Shown here piece after piece: positions 1 through 8,800 of a DNA stretch of 60,000 nt (its first letter is position 1; every line of letters starts with the position of its first letter). The DNA is from an uncultured Alphaproteobacteria bacterium (lineage in GTDB: Bacteria > Pseudomonadota > Alphaproteobacteria > Thalassobaculales > Thalassobaculaceae): assembly GCA_902589475.1 (NCBI GenBank), contig CACITD010000003.1:1-60000 (forward strand). Reading direction: 5' to 3'. The notes under the pieces were generated by a model. The model worked only from the letters and a program-made list of their open reading frames with translations. It had not been told where the DNA came from and did no database searches. The position numbers were made by a program, and so were the translations under genes.

Positions 1-387
1 AGCGATCTACCAGTTTTAAGAATTCCTGACGAGTGCACGTATTATAAAGAGGACGCAGGGAAACTCTTAATAGGCGCCTTTGAGCCAATTGCAAAGCCAT
101 GGGGTCACAATGGTATACCCGATGAATTCTGCTTCGATCAGTTGCCAGATGATTTTGAGCACTTCGAACCAATTCTAAATAAAGCGGTCAAACGCCTTCC
201 AATACTAGAGACATCAGGGATACAGTTATTTTTCAATGGACCAGAAAGTTTCACACCAGATAATAGATATTTACTTGGTGAAGCAACGAATCTGAAGAAT
301 TTCTTCTTGGCCTGCGGATTTAACTCCATTGGTATTCAATCTGCAGGTGGAGCCGGCAAAGCTCTGTCCGAATGGATGGAAGCTGGC
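1..387 (+). CDS. FAD-dependent dimethylglycine/sarcosine dehydrogenase-like protein, internal fragment
   Basis: The window opens inside this gene, in frame 1 from base 1. The readable part looks like the end of the FAD-binding DAO domain of the dimethylglycine/sarcosine dehydrogenase family: it holds a GPESFTPD segment, RYLLGEA, and the conserved SAGGAGKALSEW stretch at about bases 340-377. Family members are usually around 800 residues, with a C-terminal folate-binding GcvT domain. Here the family-like sequence stops at about base 387, and the continuing frame runs through unrelated sequence to a stop at 478-480. Both the 5' end (window edge) and the GcvT half are missing. The family demethylates N-methylated glycines with FAD and tetrahydrofolate, but the substrate cannot be told from this fragment. 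The break coincides with the start of purB-like sequence in another frame. Confidence 0.7.
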
Positions 388-391
388 TGTG
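379..391. other. Out-of-frame chimeric junction between an FAD enzyme and purB
   Basis: At bases 379-388 the sequence GAAGCTGGCT reads E-A-G in the frame of the FAD enzyme and K-L-A in the frame of purB. Upstream only the first family is recognisable, downstream only the second. Both genes are truncated at the same point and lie in different frames. The short stretch would suit both genes, as microhomology joints do. A rearrangement or an assembly or amplification chimera is more likely than a functional fusion. Confidence 0.65.
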
Positions 392-970
392 GAAATCCGG
401 CATCTTCAAAGAACGGAAGTGCGCGAAGCCGAGGAATTTTTCTCATCAGGACAAAAAGGCTCTTCCTCCATGCCGCATAAACGAAACCCAGTGCTCACTG
501 AAAATATAACCGGGCTGGCCCGGTTGATAAGAAGTCACGTGGTTCCTTCGATGGAAAATGTCGCACTTTGGCACGAACGAGATATTTCTCATTCATCAGT
601 AGAGAGAGTGATTGCACCCGATGCAACGATAGCCCTTGATTTTTCATTGGCAAGAATGACTGGGGTCATCGAGAAACTAGTAGTTTACCCTGATCAGATG
701 CAAAAAAATCTTGATAAGCTTGGGGGATTAATCAATTCACAACGTATTCTTCTAGAACTAACACAAAAAGGTATGAGCAGGGAAGACTCCTATGAAGCAG
801 TTCAACGAAATGCTATGCCTGTGTGGTTGGACGGCAAAGATTTCAAAGCCTTGTTAAAAAATGATACAAAAATTAGAGAATTTTTAAACGAAAATGAAAT
901 CGAAGAGTTATTCAATCCTGATTTTCATTTTAAACATATCGAGACAATATTTGAGCGTGTATTTGATTGA
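383..970 (+). CDS. purB: Adenylosuccinate lyase, C-terminal part (5'-truncated)
   Basis: PurB catalyses two fumarate-releasing steps of purine synthesis, splitting SAICAR and adenylosuccinate in the cytoplasm. The visible part starts with the conserved LAVEIRHLQRTEV segment and carries the fumarase/ASL signature GSSSMPHKRNP, with the flexible catalytic loop serine. It ends normally at a TGA at 968-970. About 195 residues are present, whereas bacterial PurB is usually about 430, so the first half is absent. An open frame reaches back to an ATG-like position at 329, but bases 329-382 encode nothing PurB-like and overlap the FAD-enzyme reading, so 383 is given as the start of recognisable homology rather than as a start codon. 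As written the gene could not make a working enzyme. See the junction entry. Confidence 0.85.
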   Translation: MAVEIRHLQRTEVREAEEFFSSGQKGSSSMPHKRNPVLTENITGLARLIRSHVVPSMENVALWHERDISHSSVERVIAPDATIALDFSLARMTGVIEKLVVYPDQMQKNLDKLGGLINSQRILLELTQKGMSREDSYEAVQRNAMPVWLDGKDFKALLKNDTKIREFLNENEIEELFNPDFHFKHIETIFERVFD

Positions 971-1003
971 AATCGAGCCTAGTTTAGCCAGAATGATTCT
1001 ACA

Positions 1004-1720
1004 TTATTTGGTACAAAATGTAATGCTGTTTCGAAGTGAAATACAAGATAGGGTTATGTTGGTGTCAAAACACAAAACCTCTAAACCATTTTCCACCCCG
1101 CACAACAAAGTCTCATGATATAGTGGATCAATGTCCCGAGCGATTTTAAAATTCCTGCAGTCCATTCGCTGTATAAGGAAAATCAAAACACTTTTGTCAC
1201 CTAGTTTTATTCGATCAGTTAAATCTTCAATATGTCTGGATCCACGCGCGGTGACGGAGTCGGGAAATTCTGCAATTCCATTACTTTTTCTATTATCTCG
1301 CCTCAAATGCACATTTTTCACTTCAACCCAACAACGACCCAGTTTTTCGTCCTCTAATAGAATATCCACGCGTGATCTTTCAGCGTAGTTTACCTCTGTG
1401 CGGAGACTATCATATCCCTCTAATTGAGCGATTTTATGCGCTTCTATTGCTTCACGGACAATCTTATTCGGATGATGAGTATTCACGCCTACAAGCCCAC
1501 CATCCGCTTCTATTAGTTCGAGCGTGAATGGTAATTTCCTATTTGGGTTCGGTGAGCGCGACACCCAAACGCGTGACCCTGGGTTACTCAATCCGGTCAT
1601 CCGTCCCGGATTAGGACAGTGAGCAGTGATATTTTCGCCACTTTCCAAACGTATATCCGCAAGGAATCTTTTATACCGTTTAATCAAGGCTCCACAATAA
1701 AGTGGTTTGGGTAGTTGCAT
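1004..1720 (-). CDS. sfsA: SfsA family DNA/RNA nuclease-like protein (sugar fermentation stimulation protein)
   Basis: The 238-residue length and sequence match SfsA, named for its effect on maltose metabolism in E. coli and related by fold to endonucleases. Visible family landmarks are an N-terminal OB-like part with HCPNPGRM near residue 34, the VGVNTHHPNK stretch, and the nuclease-like core with RVDILLED followed by CWVEVKNVHL, where D and E-x-K are the expected metal-site residues. The C-terminal IFLIQRMD segment is also typical. The start is ATG at 1720. It stands alone on the minus strand, converging with purB and diverging from the CinA-type gene. The molecular role of the family is poorly defined. 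Confidence 0.9.
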   Translation of the reverse strand: MQLPKPLYCGALIKRYKRFLADIRLESGENITAHCPNPGRMTGLSNPGSRVWVSRSPNPNRKLPFTLELIEADGGLVGVNTHHPNKIVREAIEAHKIAQLEGYDSLRTEVNYAERSRVDILLEDEKLGRCWVEVKNVHLRRDNRKSNGIAEFPDSVTARGSRHIEDLTDRIKLGDKSVLIFLIQRMDCRNFKIARDIDPLYHETLLCGVENGLEVLCFDTNITLSCISLRNSITFCTK

Positions 1721-1780
1721 CCTCGTCTACAATACGTAATTGTTATTTGAGCATAAACTAACCTTTATAAGTTATTCTTC

Positions 1781-2557
1781 ATGAACACCAGTATTTCTGA
1801 AATAAAAACAGTTACAGCAGCCTTTGTTATTATTGGTAATGAAATTCTTTCTGGCCGAACAAAAGATGTAAACCTGTCTTACTTGGCTACAGCACTTGTG
1901 CAAGTAGGTATTCGCTTGGATGAAGTCCGGGTTATACGGGACGACCAATCAACTATTGCGAATACGGTGAAAACACTTCGGTCAGAATATGATTACGTAT
2001 TTACTTCTGGGGGTATTGGACCAACGCACGATGACATAACATGTGATTCTATCGCGCTTTCGTTCGAACTAGACGTACACCACCACCCGGAAGCGTTAAA
2101 ACGTATGAAAGCTCACGCAAAGAAACGTGGAGTCGAATTAAATGAAGCGCGCTTGAGAATGGCTCGAACACCCTTAGGGGCAAATCTTATAAATAACCCT
2201 ATTTCAGCAGCTCCTGGATTTACCATTGAAAATGTTCATGTAATGGCTGGTGTACCAAGTGTATTCCAAGCGATGGTAAACGAGCTCTTACCGACACTGC
2301 GAACAGGAACAAAAATTCATTCTAGAACTGTTATCTCGAACCTGGGGGAAGGAACAGTAGCAAACGGTTTGGAAAAAATTCAGAGCAAGTATCCAACTAT
2401 TGATATCGGTAGTTATCCCTTCTTTAAGAACGGTATATATGGAACTTCTTTAGTTTTAAGGGGAGCACAAGTTAATGATCTAGATGTAGCGGCTAAAGAT
2501 ATTTTTAATTTAATTAAAGAATACGGTGGTCATCCCACCGATGGAGATGAAAATTAA
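1781..2557 (+). CDS. CinA-type molybdopterin-binding domain protein
   Basis: This 258-residue protein consists almost entirely of a MoCF/CinA N-terminal domain. It has the nucleotide or pyrophosphate binding start IIGNEILSGRTKD (about residues 17-29) and the TSGGIGPTHDD loop (75-85). Stand-alone versions without the C-terminal NMN deamidase domain are common in Alphaproteobacteria. Related CinA domains hydrolyse ADP-ribose, but a substrate cannot be assigned here. The TAA stop at 2555-2557 overlaps the ATG of the following enoyl-CoA hydratase gene by one base, so the two are probably co-transcribed and translationally coupled. Confidence 0.85.
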   Translation: MNTSISEIKTVTAAFVIIGNEILSGRTKDVNLSYLATALVQVGIRLDEVRVIRDDQSTIANTVKTLRSEYDYVFTSGGIGPTHDDITCDSIALSFELDVHHHPEALKRMKAHAKKRGVELNEARLRMARTPLGANLINNPISAAPGFTIENVHVMAGVPSVFQAMVNELLPTLRTGTKIHSRTVISNLGEGTVANGLEKIQSKYPTIDIGSYPFFKNGIYGTSLVLRGAQVNDLDVAAKDIFNLIKEYGGHPTDGDEN

Positions 2558-3330
2558 TGAATGTTCAATTAGATAGCAGAGCTACTGGAAGTGGAAAGAT
2601 TGCAACCATCGTCTATGACCGTCAATCAAAACTAAATTCTTTGAATGGTGCTGGTATAAAGGAGTTAAAGGCGGCGTTTCAAAATGTGGCTAAGGATACA
2701 GAACTACGTGGTCTTATTTTCACTGGAGCAGGCCCAAAATCTTTCATTGGTGGTGCAGATATAAATGAGCTTAACGAATTAAATGAGAAAACTTCGCGAG
2801 AGTTTATTACCTCGTTACATGAGTTATTCATTCTAATACGCAATATGGAAGTTCCTACAATCGCAAGAGTAAATGGCTACAGTCTTGGCGCCGGGATGGA
2901 GTTAGCAGCTGCCTGCGATATAAGAATAGCGTCTTCGACAGCTATCTTTGGAATGCCGGAGGTAAAAGTTGGGGTCCCTTCGGTGATCGAGGCAGCACTG
3001 TTACCCAGGCTTGTTGGATGGGGTCGCGCCAATTATTTAGTTCTTACTGGTGAAAATATAGATGCAAATACAGCTTACGATTGGGGCTTCGTTGAAAAAG
3101 TCGTAGAAGCGAAAGATCTGGACGAAGAAATACAACAATTAACAGATATTATTGCAAACTGTGGGCCTCTTGCTACCAGAAATCAAAAACGTTTGATCAA
3201 CACTTGGGAAAGGTTGCCGCTAGAAAAAGCTATTACAGCTGGAATAGATTCTTTCTCAACGGCTTTTTCTACTGAAGAGCCAAAACAAATGATGAAATTA
3301 TTTTTTGATAGAAAAAAATCTCACAAGTGA
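2557..3330 (+). CDS. Enoyl-CoA hydratase/isomerase family protein
   Basis: This is a crotonase-fold protein of 257 residues, the normal length for a short-chain enoyl-CoA hydratase. Oxyanion-hole glycines are visible in GGADIN (65-70) and GAGMEL (111-116). Both acidic residues used by hydratases in this fold are present, E115 in GAGME and E135 in GMPEV, so water addition to a 2-enoyl-CoA is plausible. It follows the CinA-type gene with a one-base overlap. The partner is unusual for beta-oxidation, so the natural substrate may lie outside fatty-acid oxidation, but the ETF and 3-hydroxyacyl-CoA dehydrogenase genes further along could complete such a pathway. Confidence 0.88.
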   Translation: MNVQLDSRATGSGKIATIVYDRQSKLNSLNGAGIKELKAAFQNVAKDTELRGLIFTGAGPKSFIGGADINELNELNEKTSREFITSLHELFILIRNMEVPTIARVNGYSLGAGMELAAACDIRIASSTAIFGMPEVKVGVPSVIEAALLPRLVGWGRANYLVLTGENIDANTAYDWGFVEKVVEAKDLDEEIQQLTDIIANCGPLATRNQKRLINTWERLPLEKAITAGIDSFSTAFSTEEPKQMMKLFFDRKKSHK

Positions 3331-3336
3331 ACTATC

Positions 3337-4434
3337 CTACTTCCAAGGAAGAGGGATAGTAAACCGTTCGACCGCATCTGGGTCAAAACTGAAACTCATC
3401 CCCGGTCTATTTGGTATAATGATATCACCATCTACCAGCTCCATTTTTTCTTTGAAGAGTCCTGTAAACCAGGGCATGTGCTCAGCATAATTCACATTCG
3501 ACACGGCAGCGCACAACTGCAAGCTATGTTCTGTGAAAATATGAGGACTTACTTGAATATCTTGAGCAGCTGCCATATGAGCTACCTTCAACCATTCAGA
3601 GACACCGCCCACACGCTCCAAATCGGGCATTAAAATATCTGCGGACTTTCTCTCTAACATATCGTGAAAACCATAACGCGTATATTCTGTTTCTCCACTT
3701 GCTATGGGCGTATCTAACGCATTGGCAACAACTGCTGAACCGGCCAGGTCATAAGCTTGCACAGGCTCTTCAAACCAAGCGAGATTATATTTCTCTAACT
3801 GCCGTCCTAATCTGATGGCCTTGGTTACGTTCAAGCCTTGATTTGCATCTACCATCAAAATGATATCGTTACCGATAGTCTCTCTTACCGCCGCAACACG
3901 TTCAACATCCTCACCAATGTCTGGCAGTCCAACTCGCATTTTCATTGCTTTGAACCCTTGCGACAAAAAACTTTTTGCTTCAGCTTGAAGTTCAGTGATA
4001 CTCATCGATGTCCACAACCCGCCACTGGCATATGCAGGTATTTTATCTCTCTTACGCCCTAGCAAGTCACCGAGGGATACACCAAGAGCCTTCCCCTTTA
4101 TATCCCAGCATGCCCAGTCGATGGCAGCTATTCCAAAAATTGTAACGCCTTTATGACCTAGGAAATTAATTTCGTTCCACATTTCGTCAAAGCGTGCTGC
4201 AACATCAAGGGGATTTCTATGCTTCACCACTGGCTCTAGTGATCTCACCATCTCCATTAGCACTGGTAATTTGTGTTTCCCAATTACCCATAAATAGCTC
4301 TCACCTGTTATTCCTTCATCCGTATCTATCCAGACTAAGAGAGCAGCCACACTCGTTATACGATGTATTGATGTCCCAAGCGGTTTATCAAAGGGAATTT
4401 CTATAGGCTGCGTACGAATTTGCGTTATTTTCAT
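3337..4434 (-). CDS. Mandelate racemase/muconate lactonizing enzyme family protein (paralogue 1)
   Basis: This enolase-superfamily enzyme has 365 residues, a normal length. Catalytic positions can be read along the barrel: K165-M-R167 on strand 2 (a KxR variant of the usual KxK), metal ligands D196, E222 and E248, then D271 (MPDLERVGG) and H298 (SPHIF), the Asp-His dyad of the mandelate racemase subgroup. The full set suggests an active acid-sugar dehydratase or racemase, substrate unknown. It lies 40 bases downstream of the DehI-like gene on the same strand, suggesting a two-gene operon. Its stop is 6 bases from that of the convergent enoyl-CoA hydratase. It is the first of three distinct paralogues in the window. 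Confidence 0.9.
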   Translation of the reverse strand: MKITQIRTQPIEIPFDKPLGTSIHRITSVAALLVWIDTDEGITGESYLWVIGKHKLPVLMEMVRSLEPVVKHRNPLDVAARFDEMWNEINFLGHKGVTIFGIAAIDWACWDIKGKALGVSLGDLLGRKRDKIPAYASGGLWTSMSITELQAEAKSFLSQGFKAMKMRVGLPDIGEDVERVAAVRETIGNDIILMVDANQGLNVTKAIRLGRQLEKYNLAWFEEPVQAYDLAGSAVVANALDTPIASGETEYTRYGFHDMLERKSADILMPDLERVGGVSEWLKVAHMAAAQDIQVSPHIFTEHSLQLCAAVSNVNYAEHMPWFTGLFKEKMELVDGDIIIPNRPGMSFSFDPDAVERFTIPLPWK

Positions 4435-4474
4435 TTAAATGTTTCTTTCAAATTTTTTCTGAAAGTCTTCCCGT

Positions 4475-5311
4475 TTAATTTTTAAACGATGGTAGTGCTC
4501 TTAAGAGAAGAGATCCAAAACCTACCATTTGCGGGCTTGTCTGGCGATAGGTGCTTATAGCTGAGAGGATATTATTTTTTTGGGAGTTGTCTACTGGTAA
4601 AACATTATTGGAAGTCTCAATATGTTCCATAATCTCCTCCGAAGAGTCAAAGATTTTATCGGCTATTATTTCGCATCGCCTTAAAACTTTTTCATTCTTC
4701 AATTTTGGCCCTAATTGCTCTGCCACATAGCCTAAAAACGTCGGCCAGCGAGCCAAAATAAGATAAATTCCCGGAACAAATTTTTCGCCTGCCAGTACTG
4801 TCTCAAAGCAATTTAACAAATTTTTTTGTTCGTATGAAAGTTCTGCCCACGACAACATGGATGGCATTTCGAGTAAAGGCTCTGGAAGAGTAAAAGGCTG
4901 CGCAATTTTTTCACTTTTTTGAACTAATTTTTTCTGGGTCATTAGTTTCTGAAGACAGCCGGAGACAACAAGATTAATGGGACTTACCCGGACAAACGTT
5001 TCGCAAACATTCTTAATAACCGTTACCTGTTCATAATTTATTCCAAGGTTAATCAGGTCTCGTTCGGTTAAACCTTTGATTGGCTCTAATTTTGAGACAT
5101 CAACCTGGCTCCAACCAGTTATCTGGATACGGCCACTTTTCAAATGAGGTCCCAATAATTTCCACATCCATTCCAGAAAGCCGGGATAAGTTGCCAGATG
5201 CCGAAAGAGTGACGAAACATAGGGTGCTCTATAACAGTCTCTTATCTCATTATAAATCAAAGCCACGGATCCAACCGCATCACCTTCTAGGATTTCCCGC
5301 ATTCGTGGCAC
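4475..5311 (-). CDS. DehI-like (2-haloacid dehalogenase family I / AhpD-like fold) protein
   Basis: This 278-residue helical protein resembles the halocarboxylic acid dehydrogenase/DehI family. It contains an internal repeat: residues 13-60 (ending YPGFLEWMWKLLGPHLKSG) and 163-207 (ending WPTFLGYVAEQLGPKLKN) align with each other, as in DehI, which is built from two similar halves. DehI itself hydrolyses both enantiomers of 2-haloacids using an Asp-activated water. I cannot confirm that Asp here, and no Asp is present in the helix of the second repeat, so dehalogenase activity is not assured. The GTG at 5311 is preferred as start because AAGGAG lies 7 bases upstream; an ATG at 5302 is the alternative. 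It is probably co-transcribed with the enolase-superfamily gene downstream. Confidence 0.6.
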   Translation of the reverse strand: MPRMREILEGDAVGSVALIYNEIRDCYRAPYVSSLFRHLATYPGFLEWMWKLLGPHLKSGRIQITGWSQVDVSKLEPIKGLTERDLINLGINYEQVTVIKNVCETFVRVSPINLVVSGCLQKLMTQKKLVQKSEKIAQPFTLPEPLLEMPSMLSWAELSYEQKNLLNCFETVLAGEKFVPGIYLILARWPTFLGYVAEQLGPKLKNEKVLRRCEIIADKIFDSSEEIMEHIETSNNVLPVDNSQKNNILSAISTYRQTSPQMVGFGSLLLRALPSFKN

Positions 5312-5405
5312 TTGAAAGCTCCTTCAATAATTTTTACCCATTGGCAATTCAGCAAATCTGTTCTTAAACTACCAAAGTCTCTATAGCGAGCGAAAGGTAT
5401 TTCCT

Positions 5406-5825
5406 ATGCCAAAAAAGCAGTTTCAACTTATGGGAATAGATCATGTCGTTCTTCGAGTTCGACGCCTCAATCCAATGCTTGAATTCTACCAAGATGTGCT
5501 TGGCTGCAAGCTCGTCCGCAGCAATGAAAAACTTGGCCTTTATCATTTATCTGCAGGCGCTTCCATGATCGACTTAATACCCGTTGACATGGAATTAGGA
5601 CGAAAGGGCGGAGCGCCACCAGGTTTGGAAGGTCATAATGTTGACCACATTGCTTTGAAGATTCACCCGTTTGATGAGAACGAAATTAGGGACTATTTAT
5701 TCTCGAAAGGTCTTAAGGTAAGTGATAGCGCGACACGATTTGGTGCAGAAGGTAGTGGTCTATCTGTTTACGTTGAAGACCCTGAAGGGAATTCAATAGA
5801 ACTAAAGGGGGTTGAGAGACCCTAA
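5406..5825 (+). CDS. VOC family protein (glyoxalase/bleomycin-resistance/dioxygenase fold)
   Basis: A single vicinal-oxygen-chelate domain of 139 residues. It starts with GIDHVVLRVR, where the first metal-ligand His sits, repeats the pattern with HNVDHIALKI at about residue 76, and ends with YVEDPEGNSIEL, where the Glu ligand of the second betaalphabetabetabeta unit is expected. Members bind a divalent metal and act as glyoxalases, epimerases, dioxygenases or resistance proteins; the sequence does not decide between these. It is transcribed divergently from the DehI-like gene with only about 95 bases between starts, so the two may share a control region. Confidence 0.85.
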   Translation: MPKKQFQLMGIDHVVLRVRRLNPMLEFYQDVLGCKLVRSNEKLGLYHLSAGASMIDLIPVDMELGRKGGAPPGLEGHNVDHIALKIHPFDENEIRDYLFSKGLKVSDSATRFGAEGSGLSVYVEDPEGNSIELKGVERP

Positions 5826-5847
5826 CGTGTTGCAGCTTAAATCCCTG

Positions 5848-8800
5848 CTATTCGGCAGCAGTCCTACTCAATTCAGGATGATTAAACCGCTCCAAAAGCT
5901 GTCTTTCTTTTGATTTAACCATTTCTATGGCTTTTTCTTTTACGTGACCGTAACCTCTGATCTGCTCTGGTAGTGATAGTAGTTCAATTGATGTTTGATG
6001 GTTTTCATTGTTTAGATTGCTTAAAACCATATCAACAAGACCAAAATATTGCTCTATTAGGTCTCTTTCCGTTTTTCTTTCCTCCGTCATTCCGAATATA
6101 TCGAAAGCGGTGCCCCTCAATACTTTTAATTTAGCCAATAATCTGAAAGCGTTCATCATCCATGGCCCGAAAGTTCTCTTTTTCAACTGACCTGTTATAG
6201 GATCCTTTTTCGATATTAATGGGGGCGCCAAATTAAATTCTATTTTATAATCACCCTCAAACTGCTGTTTAATTTTTTTTATGAATGAGCCATCAGAGAA
6301 AAGCCGGGCTACCTCATACTCATCTTTATAAGCCATAAGCTTGAAGGCGCTTTTTGCAACTGCGAGAACTAGCCCGTCCGCGGTGGGTATTCTTTTTCTT
6401 TCCACTTGTTGAACCCGTTTCAGTAATGCGACATATCTTTCTGCATACGCCTTATTCTGATAATTTGTCAAAAATTTCGATCTCTTCTCTATCAGGGCTT
6501 CAATTGAAACCTCATCATAGGATCGGAACGGCTCTTCTTTTGGCTGAATTAACTTCTCTACCGCTGCCAGGTCGTGAGCCGCCCTGCGCCCCCAAAGCAA
6601 AGCCTGTTTGTTAAATTCAATCGCCACGCCATTTATCTCAATAGCCGCTTCCACCGAACTGGTTGATAGAGGAATGTGACCTTTCTGAATTGCGTAACCT
6701 AGCATAAATAAGTTACTAGCAATGCTGTCACCTAGAAGTTGAGTTGCAATTTGTGTGGCGTTTATGAAATGGGCTGAGTTTTCCCCTGTGGTCCGTTTTA
6801 TAGTTTCCTTAAATACTTCGCCAGGGAATAGTAAGTCTGGATTTGAGGTAAATGCACCTGTCATTGTCTCTTGAGTATTAACGATGGCCGTTGTCTCTTC
6901 GCGAGAAACCTTTACTAGCCCTTGCTCACTTGCTGCGGTCACCATATCGCAGGCCAACATCAAATTTGCGCTGTGATCGGCTATTCTAACGGCATGGAGG
7001 TCCTCGGGCTTCTCTGATATGCGGATATGACTAATTACGGCGCCACCTTTTTGTGCCAGTCCAGTCATATCAAGCACCGATACGCCCTTCTTCTCTATGT
7101 GAGCAGCCATCCCAATCAACGCACCAATCGTCACCACCCCTGTACCACCTATTCCGGTAACCAATACTCCATAGGGTTTATCCAGCCTTGGTTGCTCAGG
7201 GTCTGGCAATAATTCAAAAAGATCAGACGGAAGGTTTTCAGACGATTTATTTTTTTTGACATTACCGCCAATAACGTTAACAAAACTTGGGCAAAAGCCT
7301 TTGACGCATGAATAGTCTTTGTTACAAGCCGATTGATCTATAAACCGTTTGCGTCCAAATTCCGTTTCGAGCGGCGAAACTGAAACACAGTTTGATGCCA
7401 CGCCACAGTCGCCACAACCTTCGCATACCATATCGTTTATGAATATCCGCTTTGGGGGATCAATCATTGTGCCACGCTTTCGGCGGCGGCGCTTTTCTGC
7501 AGCACATGTTTGATCGAAGATTAGAACTGATAATCCCTCAACTTCGCGCAATTCTCTCTGCACAAGATCGAGATCATCCCTGTGGTGTATACTGGACGAA
7601 GAAGGCCATTTTGTACCTCGAGGGTATTTGTCGGGATCGTCCGTGACTATTCTTACTTCCCTTGCCCCTTCGGCGGCGACCTGTGCAGCAATCTGAGGCA
7701 CTGTAAAGCCCCCATCTGCTGGCTGGCCGCCAGTCATAGCTACGGCGTCGTTGTACAAAATTTTATAAGTTATATTTACGCCTGATGCGGCAGCCGCCCT
7801 AATTGCTAACGCTCCGGAGTGCGTATATGTACCATCGCCAATATTAGCAAAAATATGCTCTGTTTCAGTAAATGGCGCCTGACCAATCCATGGAGTGCCC
7901 TCGGCTCCCATATGTGTGAAGGTCGACGTGTTTCTGTCCATCCAAACTGACATAAAATGACACCCAATGCCAGCCGTCGCACGGCTTCCATCGGGAACTT
8001 TTGTCGATGTGTTATGCGGACATCCTGAACAGAAGAAAGGCGTTCGCGCAAAGTCTGTTTCAGGTTTTATAAGTCCATCCTCCTTATCCTGCATAAATTT
8101 TAACTTTTCTCGAATGGCCGTGTCGTCGCTAAATTGTAAAATCCGCGATGCTATTACTTTTGCAATCAGTGATGGGCTTAATTCACCGGCAGCAGGCTGC
8201 AAGAATTGACCTTTGTCATCGTATTTCCCCACTACGTTTGGGCGGTTTTTTGGAGCATGATTAAAAAGATGCTCCTTTAACTGACTTTCAATGATTGGCC
8301 GTTTCTCTTCGATAACCAAGATTTCTTTGAGACCTTGCGAGAACTCGTCAATTCCCTGCGGTTCCAGAGGCCAAGGCATCCCCACTTTGTATAAACGCAA
8401 GCCTATTTTATCGGCTTTTGCTTCATTTATTCCCAAGTCCTCTAGGGCTTGTCTTACATCTAGATACGATTTACCAGTTGTGACAACGCCCAGTTTTGGA
8501 TTTTGTGAGTTTATGATCGTTTTATCAATCTTGTTTTGTCTAGCAAATGCTCGTACTGCGTTAAGTTTGTATTGATGTAACCGATGCTCTTGCTCTATCC
8601 AATCATCTGGCCATCTGATGCTAAGTCCACCTTCAGGCATGTCAAACTTTGGGAGTGAAATCTTTACTCGATCAGGAGAAACGTCGATTGAAGCTGAACT
8701 ATCCATATTTTCGGCTGTCGTTTTAAACGCCACCCAACAACCTGAAAACCGAGACATAGCAAACCCAAGAATACCATAATCAACTATGTCCTGTAAGCCC

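Noticed and set aside
142-480. Open frame of 112 residues reading from 142 to 480 as a full gene
   Set aside because: The frame is already open from base 1 and homology stops at about 387, so it is the tail of the truncated FAD-enzyme fragment plus out-of-frame purB sequence, not a separate gene.
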